Source of the DNA: Lineus longissimus
Taxonomy: Eukaryota; Nemertea; Pilidiophora; Heteronemertea; Lineidae
Direction: 5' to 3'
Assembly: GCF_910592395.1 (NCBI RefSeq)
Contig: NC_088324.1
Span: forward strand, 1,302,001-1,366,000
Length of the DNA: 64,000 bases
Shown one piece after another: positions 11,512-22,478 of the stretch. The notes below the pieces were generated by a model. That model had not been told where the DNA came from, did not search any database, and saw only the letters and a program-made list of their open reading frames with translations. The position numbers were made by a program, and so were the translations under genes. Position 1 is the stretch's first letter, and every line of letters starts with the position of its first letter.

Positions 11512-11762
11512 CGAGATAAGACCACCATTGAATATTCATAGGTTGCAGTATTCAGACCTATCAACGAGAAGCTTTTCCGATTATCTTTAAAAATCCGCGG
11601 TCAACGACCACTTTAATTTCCACAAGTTTGTCGCCAGACTGTCCGGAATATCATATCCACATCTAAGATTCAAAACTGCCCGCAGTAATTGGTGCGACGT
11701 GGGCAAACTTTGGCAAATGAACTGATGAAAGTCTTTAACAAATCAATGGTGGTTTTGCCTCG
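11512..11762. mobile_element. MITE, family with ends GAGAYAAGACCAC
   Basis: The left end GAGATAAGACCACCATTGA (from 11513) is mirrored at the right end (about 11745-11762: TCAATGGTGGTTTTGCCTC). The same terminal sequence and internal words (GAATATTCATAGGTTG, ACTGTCCGGAATA) recur at 23126-23957 inside the intron of the Rac-like gene, so this is a dispersed family. It has no coding capacity. Confidence 0.65.
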
Positions 11763-13560
11763 TTGGACGAACGAGTCCTTCAGTTCTCACCCCCTATTCT
11801 AGTAGGCGCTGTCTACCCGGCTCAACACTTGCGACAGGCGACACTTCAAAAAAGAAAGTCCTGGCTTTACTGTGTGTTTCTGAACCGAAGTCCGTTGCGA
11901 TTATATTTTATAGTTCGGCTAATTCAAGCCATTATATGTGTACATGTAATCATGTGCAATTTCGCAAATCATTTTGATTACAGTTCAGTAATGCACAGAT
12001 AGGGGGAGATATTGCTTGTAAATGGAATGTTCATAAAATTCGTGTCCGTCTTCAAGCAATAAGACTCGAAATATGGTTAGACGCTTTATGTCATTCGGTA
12101 CAGATTCATCCTAACCGGTGTAGAAGTAGAAAATGTCCGAGGGAGAAACCATCCACCCTATTGTATTTTGTCAGATTATGGTATTATGCTTCTTTCGGTG
12201 ACATTACCGTCAATAGGTCAGAGATTAAAGAGCATAATAGAATCCTTTGCTCCCCCGGAAATTCTATCCTGGGACATTTCAAACTTCTACACCGGACTCA
12301 TTGAAAACACTCACGTTTCCATATGAGGGCGGGGGGGGGGGTGTCTTAGATGTTCCTATCTCTTTGATACTCTCTGTAGTCAATGTGAGCCTTAGAGGCA
12401 GCACGTACTTGGATATCACTATGTATGTTTATTGTTGCTTTTGCGCTGTTTAGTTTAGTTATCATGCTGTTTGTATTCAATAACATGAGGGACAATACTA
12501 AGTATGTGACCATTATGACAGATGTATTTTATCGACGGCTGTCTTTGATGAGTTCGCTGAGTCCATGTACTACTAAGTGTGAAAGCCTATTTACGAGTGT
12601 CCCGTAAATGGAATCGCCCAGGACTTGATGATACTACGCACAGACATTCGTACCTCGTACTATGTTGCTTATAAAGATTGCGAAACCTCCCTATTATTTC
12701 AATAATTAGATTATAGCCTGAGGCAAGAAAATGACAAACATTGTTGTCCGAGTTCGATATATATGTATAGCTATTATAGTAATCAACAGAGACTGGAGGG
12801 CACCGTAACTGTGGACGAAGCCTTTAAATGAACATGGACGAGACGCTCTTCTCTCGAAGTAAGGACTGGACAAGTGAGGCAAGGATGCCCGTTTTGGAAA
12901 TTGCACCGAATCCCCCCCCCTGAAACGCCTCGATTTGAATATGCAGGCGGCGTAGCATACCACGGCGTAGCTAGACCGGCGTAGCTAAATCATCCCCCCC
13001 CCGAGAAACCCTTCGATTCGACTATGTCAGGAGATTCTAGCTTAGATCGGCGGGTTTGACGGAGATCGCTCGAGCGAGCTTCGCCAGTATGTGGCTGAAT
13101 ATCCTAAATGCACAGCCCTTGACATACTTGTACATAGAAAGCTGAAGTTGGTCGTCGATTTTCAAACATGGAAGATTTTATTGAATTGAACTGAATCCGC
13201 TTGTCCGTACTAACAATCAAATTTGTGTAATTTATGACTCAAACAGACAGCTTGTATGAAAACTACCTGTAAGAAAATTATTTGCGTCGTTAAAACACTA
13301 AAACTTATTCCTAGCCGAAGATTCGTATTTTCCAAAATTCTCGGCAAGGATTTACAAAAATCAAATTGTTAAGAATTAGGCCCCGGTCGGCCGCCGCTTC
13401 AGCGCCACCCCTGGGGCCTAATGGTATTAGGCTAACCACGCGACGGTAAACTAGAACTTGCCTTCGGCATTTACCTCGTATACAAACCCTGAGAAAATCC
13501 AGTACAATCCGCTTCGAAAAATTTGAAATAGAGATGAGTATATTGATAATCACTGATTAC
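11763..13560. other. Non-coding stretch with C/G runs and a GC-rich hairpin
   Basis: There is a G run at about 12331-12342 and C runs at about 12914 and 12994. The two C-run segments belong to an imperfect direct repeat (about 12908-12945 and 12990-13027). Near 13376-13421 the words TTAGGCCCC and GGGGCCTAA form a 9-bp stem around a GC-rich loop. No gene was recognised. Confidence 0.4.
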
Positions 13561-13734
13561 GTCAGGATGCCTACCAACTCGGCCTCCGTATATATCAACT
13601 TGGCCCAGGTTTCTGGTGGTGAAAGGCAGTTAGATAACCTACTTTTTTCAGTCATCTTATGGTGAAAGACATCTGACTATCAGTGCTAACTACTCTCGTC
13701 CGAAACGGTGGTGTAGGACAATTTGTGAAAGACC

Positions 13735-14475
13735 ATGTGAATTGGGCAACCTACCTACCAAACCCTTCTCACGGTGAAAGACAATTGGACAATCTGCTCA
13801 CCACACCCGTCTGGTGGTAAAGGACAATTGGTCAATCTGCTTACCACACCCGTCAGGTGGTAAAGGACAATTGGTCAATCTGCTTACCACACCCGTCTGG
13901 CGGTAAAGGACAATTGGTCAATCTGCTTACCACACCCGTCTGGCGGTAAAGGACAATTGGTCAATCTGCTTACCACACCCGTCTGGTGGTAAAGGACAAT
14001 TGGTCAATCTGCTCACCACACCCGTCTGGCGGTAAAGGACAATTGGTCAATCTGCTCACCACACCCGTCTGGCGGTAAAGGACAATTGGTCAATCTGCTT
14101 ACCACACCCGTCTGGTGGTAAAGGACAATTGGTCAATCTGCTTACCACACCCGTCTGGTGGTAAAGGACAATTGGTCAATCTGCTTACCACACCCGTCTG
14201 GCGGTAAAGGACAATTGGTCAATCTGCTTACCACACCCGTCTGGTGGTAAAGGACAATTGGTCAATCTGCCTACCACACCCGTTTGGTGGTAAAGGACAA
14301 TTGGTCAATCTGCTTACCACACCCGTCTGGCGGTAAAGGACAATTGGTCAATCTGCTTACCACACCCGTCTGGCGGTAAAGGACAATTGGTCAATTTGCT
14401 TACCACACCTGTTTGGTGGTAAAGGACAATTGGTCAATCTGCTTACCACACCCGTCTGTCGGTAAAGGACAATTA
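13735..14475. repeat. 43-bp minisatellite
   Basis: About 17 direct copies of a 43-bp unit (core GGTAAAGGACAATTGGTCAA, then TCTGCTTACCACACCCGTCT) lie end to end. Unit starts at 13861 and 13904 confirm the period. Units differ mainly at TGG[T/C]GG and CT[T/C]ACC. Degenerate versions extend left to about 13610, so the array has an old edge and a homogeneous core. The period is not a multiple of 3 and it carries no long ORF. Confidence 0.95.
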
Positions 14476-14550
14476 TATATATTATGTTGGGCAACATGTA
14501 TGGTGGCTTATTGTCCTTTGTAATAAGCAAGGCCTACAACTGTCTTTGCA

Positions 14551-17270
14551 TGGTCTCAACCGAGGCCGTATTGGGATGCAAAGCGCTTACCTGCCATCAA
14601 ACCGGTCTCAACCAGCACTTTCTTACAATGCAAAGCGCCTACCTCCCATCAAACTGGTCTCAACTGGCACTTACTTGCCATGCAAGGCGCTTACCTGCCA
14701 TCAAACTGGACACAACCGGCACTGTCTCGCAATGCAAGACGCGTACCTGCCATTAAACTTTGGTCTCAACCGGTACTGTCTTGCCACGCAAGGCGCTTAC
14801 CTGCAATCAAACTTTGGTCTCAATCGGTACTGTCTTACAATGCAAGGCGCTTACCAGCCATCAAACTTTGGTCTCAACCGGTACTGTCTTACAATGCAAG
14901 GCACTTAACTGCCATCAAACTTTGGTCTCAACCGGTACTGTCTTGCCATGCAAGGCGCATACCTGCCATCAAACTTTGGTCTCAACCGGTACTGTCTTAC
15001 AATGCAAGGCACTTAACTGCCATCAAACTTTGGTCTCAACCGGTACTGTCTTGCCATGCAAGGCACTTACCTGCCATCAAACTTTGGTCTCAGCCGGTAC
15101 TGTCTTACAATGCAAGGCACTTACCTGCCATCAAACTTTGGTCTCAACCGGTACTGTCTTGCCATGCAAGGCGCTTACCTGCCATCAAACTTTGGTCTCA
15201 ACCGGTATTGTCTTGCCATGCAAGGCACTTACCTGCCATCAAACTTTGGTGTCAACCGGTACTGTCTTGCCATGCAAGGCGCTTACCTGCCTTCAAACTT
15301 TCGTCTCAACCGGTACTGTCTTGCAATGCAAGACGCTTACCTGCCATCAAACTTTGGTCTCAACCGGTACTGTCTTACAATGCAAGGCGCTTACCTGCCA
15401 TCAAACTTTGGTCTCAACAGGTACTGTCTTGCCATGCAAGGCACTTACCTGCCATCAAACTTTGGTCTCAACCGGTACTGTCTTGCAATGCAAGGCACTT
15501 ACCTGCCATCAAACTTTGGTCTCAACCGGTACTGTCTTACAATGCAAGGCGCTTACATGCCATCAAACTTTGGTCTCAACCGGTACTGTCTTGCAATGCA
15601 AGACGCTTACCTGCCATCAAACTTTGGTCTCAACCGGTACTGTCTTGCCATGCAAGGCGCTTACCTGCCATCAAACTTTGGTCTCAACCGGTACTGTCTT
15701 ACAATGCAAGGCGCTTACCTGCCATCAAACTTTGGTCTCAACCGGTACTGTCTTACAATGCAAGGCGCTTACCTGCCATTAAACTTTGGTCTCAACCGGT
15801 ACTGTCTTACAATGCAAGGCGCTTACCTGCCATCAAACTTTGGTCTCAACCGGTACTGTCTTACAATGCAAGACACTTACCTGCCATCAAACTTTGGTCT
15901 CAACCGGTACTGTCTTACAATGCAAGGCGCTTACCTGCCATTAAACTTTGGTCTCAACCGGTACTGTCTTGCAATGCAAGGCGCTTACCTGCCATTAAAC
16001 TTTGGTCTCAACCGGTACTGTCATGCAATGCAAGGCACTTATCTGCCATCAAACTTTGGTCTCAACCAGCACTGTCTTGCCATGCAAGGCGCTTACCTGC
16101 CATTAAACTTTGGTCTCAGCCGGTACTGCCTTGCAATGCAAGGCACTTACCTGCCATCAAACTTTGGTCTCAGCCGGTACTGCCTTGCAATGCAAGGCAC
16201 TTACCTGCCATCAAACTTTGGTCTCAGGTACTGTCTTGCAATGCAAGGCACTTACCAGTCATCAAACTTTGGTCTCAGCCGGTACTGTCTTGCAACGCAA
16301 GGCACTTACCAGTCATCAAACTTCGGTCTCAACCGGTACTGTCTTGCAATGCAAGGCACTTACCTGCCATCAAACTTTGGTCTCAACCAGCACTGTCTTG
16401 CAATGCAAGGCGCTTACCTGCCATCAAACTTTGGTCTCAACCGGCACTGTCTTGCAATGCAAGGCACTTACCTGCCATCAAACTTTGGTCTCAACCAGCA
16501 CTGTCTTGCAATGCAAGGCACTTACCTGCCATCAAACTTTGGTCTCAACCAGCACTGTCTTGCAATGCAAGTCACTTACCTGTCATCAAACTTTGGTCTC
16601 AACCGGTACTGTCTTGCAATGCAAGGCACTTAACCAGCACTGTCTTACAATGCAAGGCGCTTACCTGCCATCAAACTGGTCTCAACCGGTACTGTCTTGC
16701 ATTGCAAGGCACTTACCTGTCATCAAACTTTGGTCTCAACCAGCACTGTCTTGCAATGCAAGGCACTTACCTGTCATCAAACTTTGGTCTCAACCAGCAC
16801 TGTCTTACAATGCAAGGCGCTTACCTGCCATCAAACTGGTCTCAACCGGTACTGTCTTGCATTGCAAGGCACTTACCAGTCATCAAACTTTGGTCTCAGC
16901 CGGTACTGTCTTGCAATGCAAGGCACTTACCAGTCATCAAACTTTGGTCTCAGCCGGTACTGTCTTGCAACGCAAGGCACTTACCTGCCATCAAACTTTG
17001 GTGTCAACCGAGACTGTCTCGCAATGCAAGACGCTTACCTGCCATCAAACTTTGGTCTCAACCGGTACTCTCTTGCAATGCAAGACGCTTACCTGCCATC
17101 AAACTTTGGTCTCAACCGAGACTGTCTTGGGTAGCAAGGCGATCACTTCAGCTCAAACTTTGGTCTTAACCTTGACTGTCTTGGGTAGCAAGGCGCTCAC
17201 TTCAGCTCAAACTTTGGTCTCAACCGAGACTGTCTTGAGTAGCAAGGCGCTCAAATCAGCTCAAACTGAA
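14551..17270. repeat. 54-bp minisatellite (about 50 units)
   Basis: Direct units of 54 bp (words AACTTTGGTCTCAACCGGTA, CTGTCTTGCAATGCAAGGCG, CTTACCTGCCATCA) fill the interval. Variation alternates between CTTGCC/CTTACA/CTTGCA and GGCGC/GGCAC/GACGC. A few units lack the ACTTT segment (about 16672, 16832), and the rightmost three units (17107-17260) are a diverged type with GGGTAGCAAGGCG. Because 54 is divisible by 3 and the unit lacks stops, all three + frames are open for long distances (one for 829 codons). That looks like coding but needs no coding function. It most likely lies in an intron of the minus-strand GTPase gene. Confidence 0.95.
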
Positions 17271-17319
17271 GGCGCTCACTTGTGCCATGGATTTTTAAAT
17301 GATGGAATATGATACTTAC

Positions 17320-17604
17320 GGTATTCGGGTAAGACAGCGGCCGCAGTCTGTCATAGTCGCCTTGCCCCGCCGTGTCCCATAGTCCAAGGTTAACTGGTAC
17401 GCCACTGAACATGACGTTTGTGCTATAGTTATCAAACACGGTGGGGATATGGTTTTCCTTAAAGGTATCTGTGGAATAGCTTATCAGCAGGCACGTCTTT
17501 CCCACCGTACCGTCGCCGACCACCACGCACTTTATCTGGACCTTGCCATCACCAGATTGGGCGACAGACGAGGTGTCATCATCGGCGATGTTCTCAGACG
17601 ACAT
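17320..17604 (-). CDS. First coding exon of a Rac/Rho-family small GTPase (partial gene)
   Basis: The minus-strand ATG is at 17604-17602 and the exon ends at 17320 before a GTAAGT donor, in phase 0. It encodes 95 residues: a 23-residue acidic/Ser-rich N-terminal extension (starts [10 protein letters not shown]), then [17 protein letters not shown] (P-loop), [11 protein letters not shown] (switch I, Thr kept), and [19 protein letters not shown] (switch II; the catalytic Gln is kept, the next Glu is Gly). The splice site after SYPNT is exactly where Rac/Cdc42-type genes have an intron and matches the + strand neighbour at 22703. The remaining exons (TKxD, CaaX) should lie to the left but none was recognised. 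The gene may be split by the arrays, have short exons, or be a relic. Confidence 0.8.
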
Positions 17605-18480
17605 CTCTAACACAAGAAGTGTTCTTTCCCTATAATGTTGTTGGAGTGGCTTGTTCCCTTTCGTTAGGTATTTCGAGAGTGTCCTTTCTTAGTCGTGCGA
17701 GTGTCCTTTATTTGGAGGTTGAGAAAGTGACTGTGCGTCATCGGCTTCGGAAGCTAATAGGGCACTTGACAATGCTTCATCTGATGTATCTTCTGAACTC
17801 TTGTAGGGTGGTTTCTGGGATTCCGCTCAAGTATTGTTTACATAGATCAGTCCATTTGGAGTGCAATAGAAAACCTAACCTTTAAAGATAAACAAGAGAA
17901 GCCATTTGAACGACACTATAAACTCGGCCGTTCTTTGTCCTTTACTCAGCCACCAGACTCGGCGAAATATCTACTGCTGTGCATGAAAAGGTCCACCCCT
18001 GTTCGACAACAATTATCCCATCCTTCACACTTTAGTACTTAACGGGCCCTGTTGGACAATTTGGGAATGATGACGTTGCCACAATTCGGCTGATATCCAC
18101 ACGGTCAACACTGGGTTTAGAGAAGGATAGGAGTTCAAACGAAGGTGAACTACATGTTTATCCTACCTCGATTTGCTAGTAATGTGGTCAGATTCCAAAG
18201 AGTGGCAGACGATGACTACCGTGGTTAAAGAAATGTCTGCGCAATCTTCCGTGTATGGTAAATCAACTTATCTGACCTCTCCGATCAAATATACAAACAT
18301 ATTTATAGCATACCAGGAGAAGCGTCATCACTGACAATAGTGGGTCAAGTATGAAATGATATCGATCGTAAACTTTCACCGAAGTCTGGTCTTTACGCTT
18401 CAGTCAGGAGAGAATCAATTATAGTGTGGTTTGAGACGCTCGTCAGTTGACAGAACTCCACATGGAAAATGGACATCCTT
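17605..18480. other. 5' flank between divergent GTPase genes
   Basis: This lies upstream of the minus-strand GTPase exon. No coding motif was recognised, and no promoter element is clear enough to call. Confidence 0.35.
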
Positions 18481-21449
18481 TTAGCATTGCTCGCTTCTTG
18501 GCCAATCGCTAGACCCTTTAGCATTTTCTCCTTGGCCTATCGCTAGACCCTTTAGCATTTTCTCCTTGGCCTATCGCTGGACCCTTTAGCATTGTTTTCC
18601 TTGGCCTATCGCTAGACCATTTAGCGTTGTTCTCCTTGGCCATTCGCTGGACCCTTTAGCATTTTCTCCTTGGCCTGTCGCTAGACCATTTAGCGTTGTT
18701 TTCCTTGGCCTATCGCTAGACCCTTTAGCGTTGTTTTCCTTGGCCTATCGCTAGACCATTTAGCGTTGTTCTCCTTGGCCATTCGCTAGACCCTTTAGCA
18801 TTTTCTCCTTTGCCTATCGCTAGACCATTTAGCATTGTTCTCCTTGGCCTATCGCTAGACCCTTTAGCGTTGTTTTCCTTGGCCTATCGCTAGACCATTT
18901 AGCATTGTTCTCCTTGGCCTATCGCTAGACCCTTTAGCGTTGTTTTCCTTGGCCTATCGCTAGACCCTTTAGCGTTGTTTTCCTTGGCCTATCGCTAGAC
19001 CCTTTAGCGTTGTTTTCCTTGGCCTATCGCTAGACCCTTTAGCGTTGTTTTCCTTGGTCTATCGCTAGACCATTTAGCGTTGTTTTCCTTGGCCTGTCGC
19101 TAGACCCTTTAGCGTTGTTTTCCTTGGCCTGTCGCTAGACCCTTTAGCGTTGTTTTCCTTGGCCTATCGCTAGACCCTTTAGCGTTGTTTTCCTTGGCCT
19201 ATCGCTGGACCCTTTAGCGTTGTTTTCCTTGGCCTATCGCTAGACCATTTAGCATTGTTCTCCTTGGCCTATCGCTAGACCCTTTAGCGTTGTTTTCCTT
19301 GGCCTATCGCTAGACCCTTTAGCGTTGTTTTCCTTGGCCTATCGCTAGACCCTTTAGCGTTGTTTTCCTTGGCCTATCGCTAGACCCTTTAGCGTTGTTT
19401 TCCTTGGTCTATCGCTAGACCATTTAGCGTTGTTTTCCTTGGCCTGTCGCTAGACCCTTTAGCGTTGTTTTCCTTGGCCTGTCGCTAGACCCTTTAGCGT
19501 TGTTTTCCTTGGCCTATCGCTAGACCCTTTAGCGTTGTTTTCCTTGGCCTATCACTGGACCCTTTAGCGTTGTTTTCCTTGGCCTATCGCTAGACCCTTT
19601 AGCGTTGTTTTCCTTGGCCTATCGCTAGACCATTTAGCGTTGTTTTCCTTGGCCTGTCGCTAGACCCTTTAGCGTTGTTTTCCTTGGCCTATCGCTAGAC
19701 CCTTTAGCGTTGTTTTCCTTGGCCTATCGCTAGACCCTTTAGCGTTGTTTTCCTTGGTCTATCGCTAGACCATTTAGCGTTGTTTTCCTTGGCCTGTCGC
19801 TAGACCCTTTAGTGTTGTTTTCCTTGGCCTGTCGCTAGACCCTTTAGCGTTGTTTTCCTTGGCCTATCGCTAGACCCTTTAGCGTTGTTTTCCTTGGCCT
19901 ATCGCTGGACCCTTTAGCGTTGTTTTCCTTGGCCTATCGCTAGACCATTTAGCATTGTTCTCCTTGGCCTATCGCTAGACCCTTTAGCGTTGTTTTCCTT
20001 GGCCTATCGCTAGACCCTTTAGCGTTGTTTTCCTTGGCCTATCGCTAGACCCTTTAGCGTTGTTTTCCTTGGCCTATCACTAGACCCTTTAGCGTTGTTT
20101 TCCTTGGTCTATCGCTAGACCATTTAGCGTTGTTTTCCTTGGCCTGTCGCTAGACCCTTTAGCGTTGTTTTCCTTGGCCTGTCGCTAGACCCTTTAGCGT
20201 TGTTTTCCTTGGCCTATCGCTAGACCCTTTAGCGTTGTTTTCCTTGGCCTATCGCTGGACCCTTTAGCGTTGTTTTCCTTGGCCTATCGCTAGACCCTTT
20301 AGCGTTGTTTTCCTTGGCCTATCGCTAGACCATTTAGCGTTGTTTTCCTTGGCCTGTCGCTAGACCCTTTAGCGTTGTTTTCCTTGGCCTGTCGCTAGAC
20401 CCTTTAGCATTGTTTTCCTTGGCCTATCGCTAGACCATTTAGCGTTGTTTTCCTTGGCCTATCGCTAGACCATTTAGCATTGTTCTCCTTGGCCTATCGC
20501 TAGACCCTTTAGCGTTGTTTTCCTTGGCCTATCGCTAGACCCTTTAGCGTTGTTTTCCTTGGCCTATCGCTAGACCCTTTAGCGTTGTTTTCCTTGGCCT
20601 ATCGCTAGACCCTTTAGCGTTGTTTTCCTTGGTCTATCGCTAGACCATTTAGCGTTGTTTTCCTTGGCCTGTCGCTAGACCCTTTAGCGTTGTTTTCCTT
20701 GGCCTGTCGCTAGACCCTTTAGCGTTGTTTTCCTTGGCCTATCGCTAGACCCTTTAGCGTTGTTTTCCTTGGCCTATCGCTGGACCCTTTAGCGTTGTTT
20801 TCCTTGGCCTATCGCTAGACCCTTTAGCGTTGTTTTCCTTGGCCTATCGCTAGACCATTTAGCGTTGTTTTCCTTGGCCTGTCGCTAGACCCTTTAGCGT
20901 TGTTTTCCTTGGCCTATCGCTAGACCCTTTAGCGTTGTTTTCCTTGGCCTATCGCTAGACCCTTTAGCGTTGTTTTCCTTGGTCTATCGCTGGACCCTTT
21001 AGCGTTGTTTTCCTTGGCCTATCGCTAGACCCTTTAGCGTTGTTTTCCTTGGCCTATCGCTGGACCCTTTAGCGTTGTTTTCCTTGGCCTATCGCTAGAC
21101 CCTTTAGCGTTGTTTTCCTTGGCCTATCGCTAGACCATTTAGCGTTGTTTTCCTTGGCCTATCGCTAGACCCTTTAGCGTTGTTTTCCTTGGCCTATCGC
21201 TAGACCCTTTAGCGTTGTTTTCCTTGGCCTATCGCTAGACCCTTTAGCGTTGTTTTCCTTGGCCTGTCGCTAGACCCTTTAGCGTTGTTTTCCTTGGCCT
21301 ATCGCTAGACCCTTTAGCGTTGTTTTCCTTGGCCTATCGCTAGACCCTTTAGCGTTGTTTTCCTTGGCCAATCGCTAGACCATTTAGCGTTGTTCTCCTT
21401 GGCCATTCGCTGGACCCTTTAGCATTTTTCTCCTTGGTCATTCGCTGGA
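18481..21449. repeat. 35-bp satellite with higher-order 350-bp organisation
   Basis: About 85 direct units of 35 bp (TCCTTGGCCTATCGCTAGAC, CCTTTAGCGTTGTTT); edge units at the left are shorter and more diverged. Units carry diagnostic variants: GGTCT for GGCCT, GTCGC for ATCGC, TGGAC for TAGAC, CATTT for CCTTT, AGCATTGTTC. The GGTCT variant recurs at about 19056, 19406, 19756 and 20106 (steps of exactly 350 bp), then 20631 (525) and 20981 (350). Ten-unit blocks are therefore repeated as wholes. The word CGCTA...TAGCG gives each unit a short potential stem. It is not a CRISPR: there are no unique spacers. Confidence 0.95.
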
Positions 21450-22205
21450 GGTGTCTAGATGTTGGTCTCTATCTATAGAGGGCGGGTTTTACCGTGCTGG
21501 GTCCAGTTGTTCAAAGCAAATTTTGTCACTAACTCTGGCGTTAACTTTTTGCCTGGTATTTCAAGTCTAACGGCTGAAGGAGATAATTCCAAGTTAAGGA
21601 AACCCCACGGGCAGTGACACTTTTTTTTCAAATAACCAGGCCCTGGACAGAGTTGATTTACTCCTTTTGACGTGAAGAAAGATTCTCCCTTTCAACCATG
21701 ATCAAAACGAGATTAGTTCTAAGAATGAAGTTGTGACAATGATATAGGAAATACCTTTTAAGGTATTTGCATTCTTCCTGGTGTGTTTAAGGCTTCACTG
21801 TGACTATTTCCTGGATAATACTCAGTCATCATAATAATCCATAATGATCGCTCGATAATCCGTGATTGGACTAAATGGTATGTATTGTAACACGAGAAGT
21901 AGGGCAAATATCCATGAACTTGTGACGTGAACTGGTAACCTCGAGGCATGACCTAATTCATATACAATTACACCTGCAAGCTGTACATGGTCTAAGTATT
22001 AGTGTGAGGTCCCCCTGTCAATAAACAAATGACGTCATTGTTTCCAATTTGATCCTGAGTATATAATGATCTCGTCTTTGTCCGATTGACGATGACGGCC
22101 AAATCACACGAGGCTAACAACCGGAATAGGATATCGTAGGCGGATCATGCTGTGTAAGCCCCATTGAATTTTCTAATAATTTTTCTTTTTTGAGACGCTA
22201 TCATT
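21450..22205. other. Upstream region of the Rac-like gene
   Basis: No coding region was recognised. A TATA-like word (GTATATAAT, about 22058-22066) lies some 415 bp before the start codon of the Rac-like gene; its role is uncertain. Confidence 0.3.
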
Positions 22206-22291
22206 CCAATTCAAATACTCTTCATAAGCAGACGTTGAAAACAAGGATCCAATTTAAATACTCTCCATAAGCAGACGTTGAAAACAAGGAT
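22206..22291. repeat. 43-bp tandem duplication upstream of the Rac-like gene
   Basis: Two adjacent 43-bp copies (22206-22248 and 22249-22291) share CATAAGCAGACGTTGAAAAC and differ at two positions. They lie 190-270 bp before the start codon, in the probable promoter or 5' UTR. Confidence 0.85.
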
Positions 22292-22478
22292 CGTTTTGGT
22301 AGGTCTTAACACGCGCGGTTGCAATATTTATGTGAGAGGCGCTGCCGATCTGACGGAGGCAACACAGGCCGTGACCGACTGAGAGTGACATTATCGACAA
22401 CTAAAGGAATTCGCGCCTTGTCATTTGAGAGGTCACCATCACCTTGGAGAGTCGTCCTGACGTCGAAGCAACACTTCC

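Noticed and set aside
14680-17169. 829-residue + strand ORF and its two overlapping companions as protein genes
   Set aside because: They are by-products of a 54-bp stop-free tandem unit; all three frames are open, with no start context and no domain.
18481-21449. CRISPR array
   Set aside because: Units are contiguous 35-bp repeats without unique spacers, and the DNA is eukaryotic.
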